Source: Rhizomys pruinosus (lineage: Eukaryota; Chordata; Mammalia; Rodentia; Spalacidae). Taken from it: a stretch of 64,000 nt of DNA. The DNA is taken from positions 166,144-230,143 of the forward strand of contig VZQC01010571.1 in the NCBI GenBank assembly GCA_009823505.1. Reading direction: 5' to 3'. The stretch's first letter is position 1, and each line of letters starts with the position of its first letter. Of this stretch, positions 62,640 through 64,000 are shown piece after piece. The notes below the pieces were generated by a model. That model searched no databases. It saw nothing but the letters and a program-made list of their open reading frames with translations, and had not been told where the DNA came from. The translations under genes and the position numbers were made by a program.

Positions 62640-62882
62640 TTTAAATTAATTTTATTTATTTCTGTATGTGTATGAATGTACTGTCTGCATGCAAGTCTGT
62701 GCACCCGTGTCGTGCAACGCCGCGGAGTTCAGAAGAGGGTCTCGGATTCCCCTGGAACTGGAGTTCTCCTGGAATTGGAGCTTCAGACGGTTCTCAGCCG
62801 CCATGTGGGTACTGGGGATCGAACCCGGGTCCTCTGCAAGAACGGTCGGCGCTCTTAACCGCTAGGCCATCTCTCCAGCCCC
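62640..62882 (-). repeat. B3-type SINE (17-bp duplication subtype)
   Basis: Near-consensus antisense copy with the doubled block at about 62753-62783. Confidence 0.93.
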
Positions 62883-62907
62883 TGTGTTTTTTTTTTTTTA
62901 AATCCTT

Positions 62908-63070
62908 TGCAGCTGGGTGTGGTGGCTCATGCCTGTAATCCTAGCACTTGGGAGGCAGAGGCAGGCACATCTCTGTGAGTTCAAGGCCTTCCTGGTCTGG
63001 GTAGTGAGTTCCAGGACAGCTGGGGCTACAGGGAGACCCTATCTCAAAAAGACCAAAAAAAAAAAAAAAA
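62908..63070 (+). repeat. B1 SINE
   Basis: Full sense copy with an A17 tail. Confidence 0.92.
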
Positions 63071-63211
63071 TCTTTTGCATTTTAATACTTCTGAGATTTA
63101 TGTTTATGGATGATATAAACTTCGTTTTTTCCCCTACTGGATAGATAATTATAAAGCAGTTCAGTAGTTGAGAAGCTTGTCAGTGATTTTGCTTGGACAA
63201 AATTTAAATTC

Positions 63212-63362
63212 TTTTTGGTATTTTTGAGACAGGGTCTCCCTTTAGTTCTAGCTTGTCTGAAGCTCACTATCTAGACCTGTCTGACGTTGAACTCATAGAG
63301 ATCCGCCTGCCTCTGCCTCCCAAGTGCGGTATTAAAGGTGTGCACCACCACACCGCCGGGAT
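63212..63362 (-). repeat. B1 SINE
   Basis: Antisense, diverged (GAAGCTCACTATCTAGACC). Confidence 0.82.
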
Positions 63363-63369
63363 GCCCCTA

Positions 63370-63472
63370 CCTAAGACGGTTCTTAGCCACCATGTGGGTG
63401 CTGGGATTTGAACCCGGTTTCTCTGTGAGAGCAGTCAGTGCTCTCAACTGCTGAGCCATCTCTCCAACCCCC
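63370..63472 (-). repeat. B3-type SINE, promoter half
   Basis: TAAGACGGTTCTTAGCC to CTCTCCAACCCC, antisense. Confidence 0.83.
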
Positions 63473-63483
63473 AGATTTAAACT

Positions 63484-63727
63484 ATTTTTTTTTTAATTTT
63501 AATTTTTATTTATGTGTATGAATATACTGTGTGCATGTAGGTTTGTGCACCCGTGTCGTGCAATGCCGCAGAGGTCAGAAGATGGTGTCGGATTTCCCTG
63601 GAACTGGAGTTCTCCTGGAATTGGAGTTACAGAGGTTCTCAGCCGCCATGTGGGTGCTGGGGATCGAACCTGGGTCCTCTGTAAGAGCAGTCGGCGCTCT
63701 TAACCGCTAGGCTATCTCTCCAGCCCA
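63484..63727 (-). repeat. B3-type SINE (17-bp duplication subtype)
   Basis: Antisense copy flanked by AGATTTAAACT on both sides (63473-63483 and 63727-63737), a clear target-site duplication. Confidence 0.92.
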
Positions 63728-63737
63728 GATTTAAACT

Positions 63738-64000
63738 CTTTTAAACTTAGAAGCTTTATTAGACGGATGAGTGGAACATTCCATTGTTCTTTGATTTTTT
63801 TTTTTCCCCCTTTGAAACTTTTTTTACTTGCAAATTATGCTGAGTTTCCTCCTGTAGTGGAGAGTAGGGAGAGGCGCTGGGAGAGACTGTCCAGGTCGTA
63901 TCTTGGAGCAGGGTTGGAAAGAGAGTCCTGTGTGCTGCAGTGGGATATGGACCATGTTCCTAGCGTAGTATGATTGGCACAGAGCTTTTGGGGCCACTGA
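63738..64000. other. Single-copy intron sequence to the window end
   Basis: A poly-T (63797-63805) is followed by moderately GC-rich sequence with a 68-codon frame that resembles no protein I know. Confidence 0.4.

Overview
The window is nuclear DNA from a muroid rodent, most likely a cricetid (hamster, vole or deer-mouse type). It is packed with B1, B3/B2-type and B4 SINEs, rodent L1 copies in both orientations, ERV and MaLR-type LTRs, rodent hAT transposons and an Eef1a1 processed pseudogene. The genus cannot be fixed from the sequence alone. There is no prokaryotic content, CRISPR array, operon or intact viral genome. I found no undescribed gene system; what stands out is the structure of the repeats and of the assembly. 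Layout: 1-3243 is the 5' half of a defective class II (betaretrovirus-like) ERV on the minus strand, next to a second minus-strand LTR (about 3245-3965). 4282-5428 is a 5'-truncated Eef1a1 pseudogene. 7615-15375 is an antisense L1 carrying a MaLR-like LTR-internal-LTR element and a URR1-like hAT transposon. 15380-18500 is a run of SINEs and 18500-19640 is mostly single-copy.

The only host gene recognised is the 5' end of Stau2 (Staufen2, double-stranded RNA-binding protein of RNA transport granules), on the plus strand. A CpG island (about 19640-20790) holds a non-coding first exon ending at a GTGAGT donor (20426/20427). After a 12.45-kb intron, exon 2 (32881-32946) supplies the start codon and the residues MLQINQ, the N-terminus of the shorter Staufen2 isoforms. 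The next exon, which should begin MFSV, is not in the window, so 32947-64000 is intron. Joining the two exons creates a 22-codon upstream ORF that stops 16 nt before the Stau2 ATG.

The Stau2 introns are filled with SINEs, an old L1 in pieces (about 39100-43500), an MLT1-type LTR (38520-39060), MER5-type and L2-like relics and microsatellites. From about 43970 to 52370 the sequence is full of extra homopolymer bases and holds two uninterrupted A runs of more than 110 nt inside an L1; this looks like unpolished long-read consensus. A block of about 5 kb (roughly 49750-54680) recurs at about 55650-60700, the copies separated by a single N at 55647. This is most simply a false assembly duplication. 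The repeated block contains a B3-B1 chimeric SINE with matching target-site duplications, the most interesting small element in the window.
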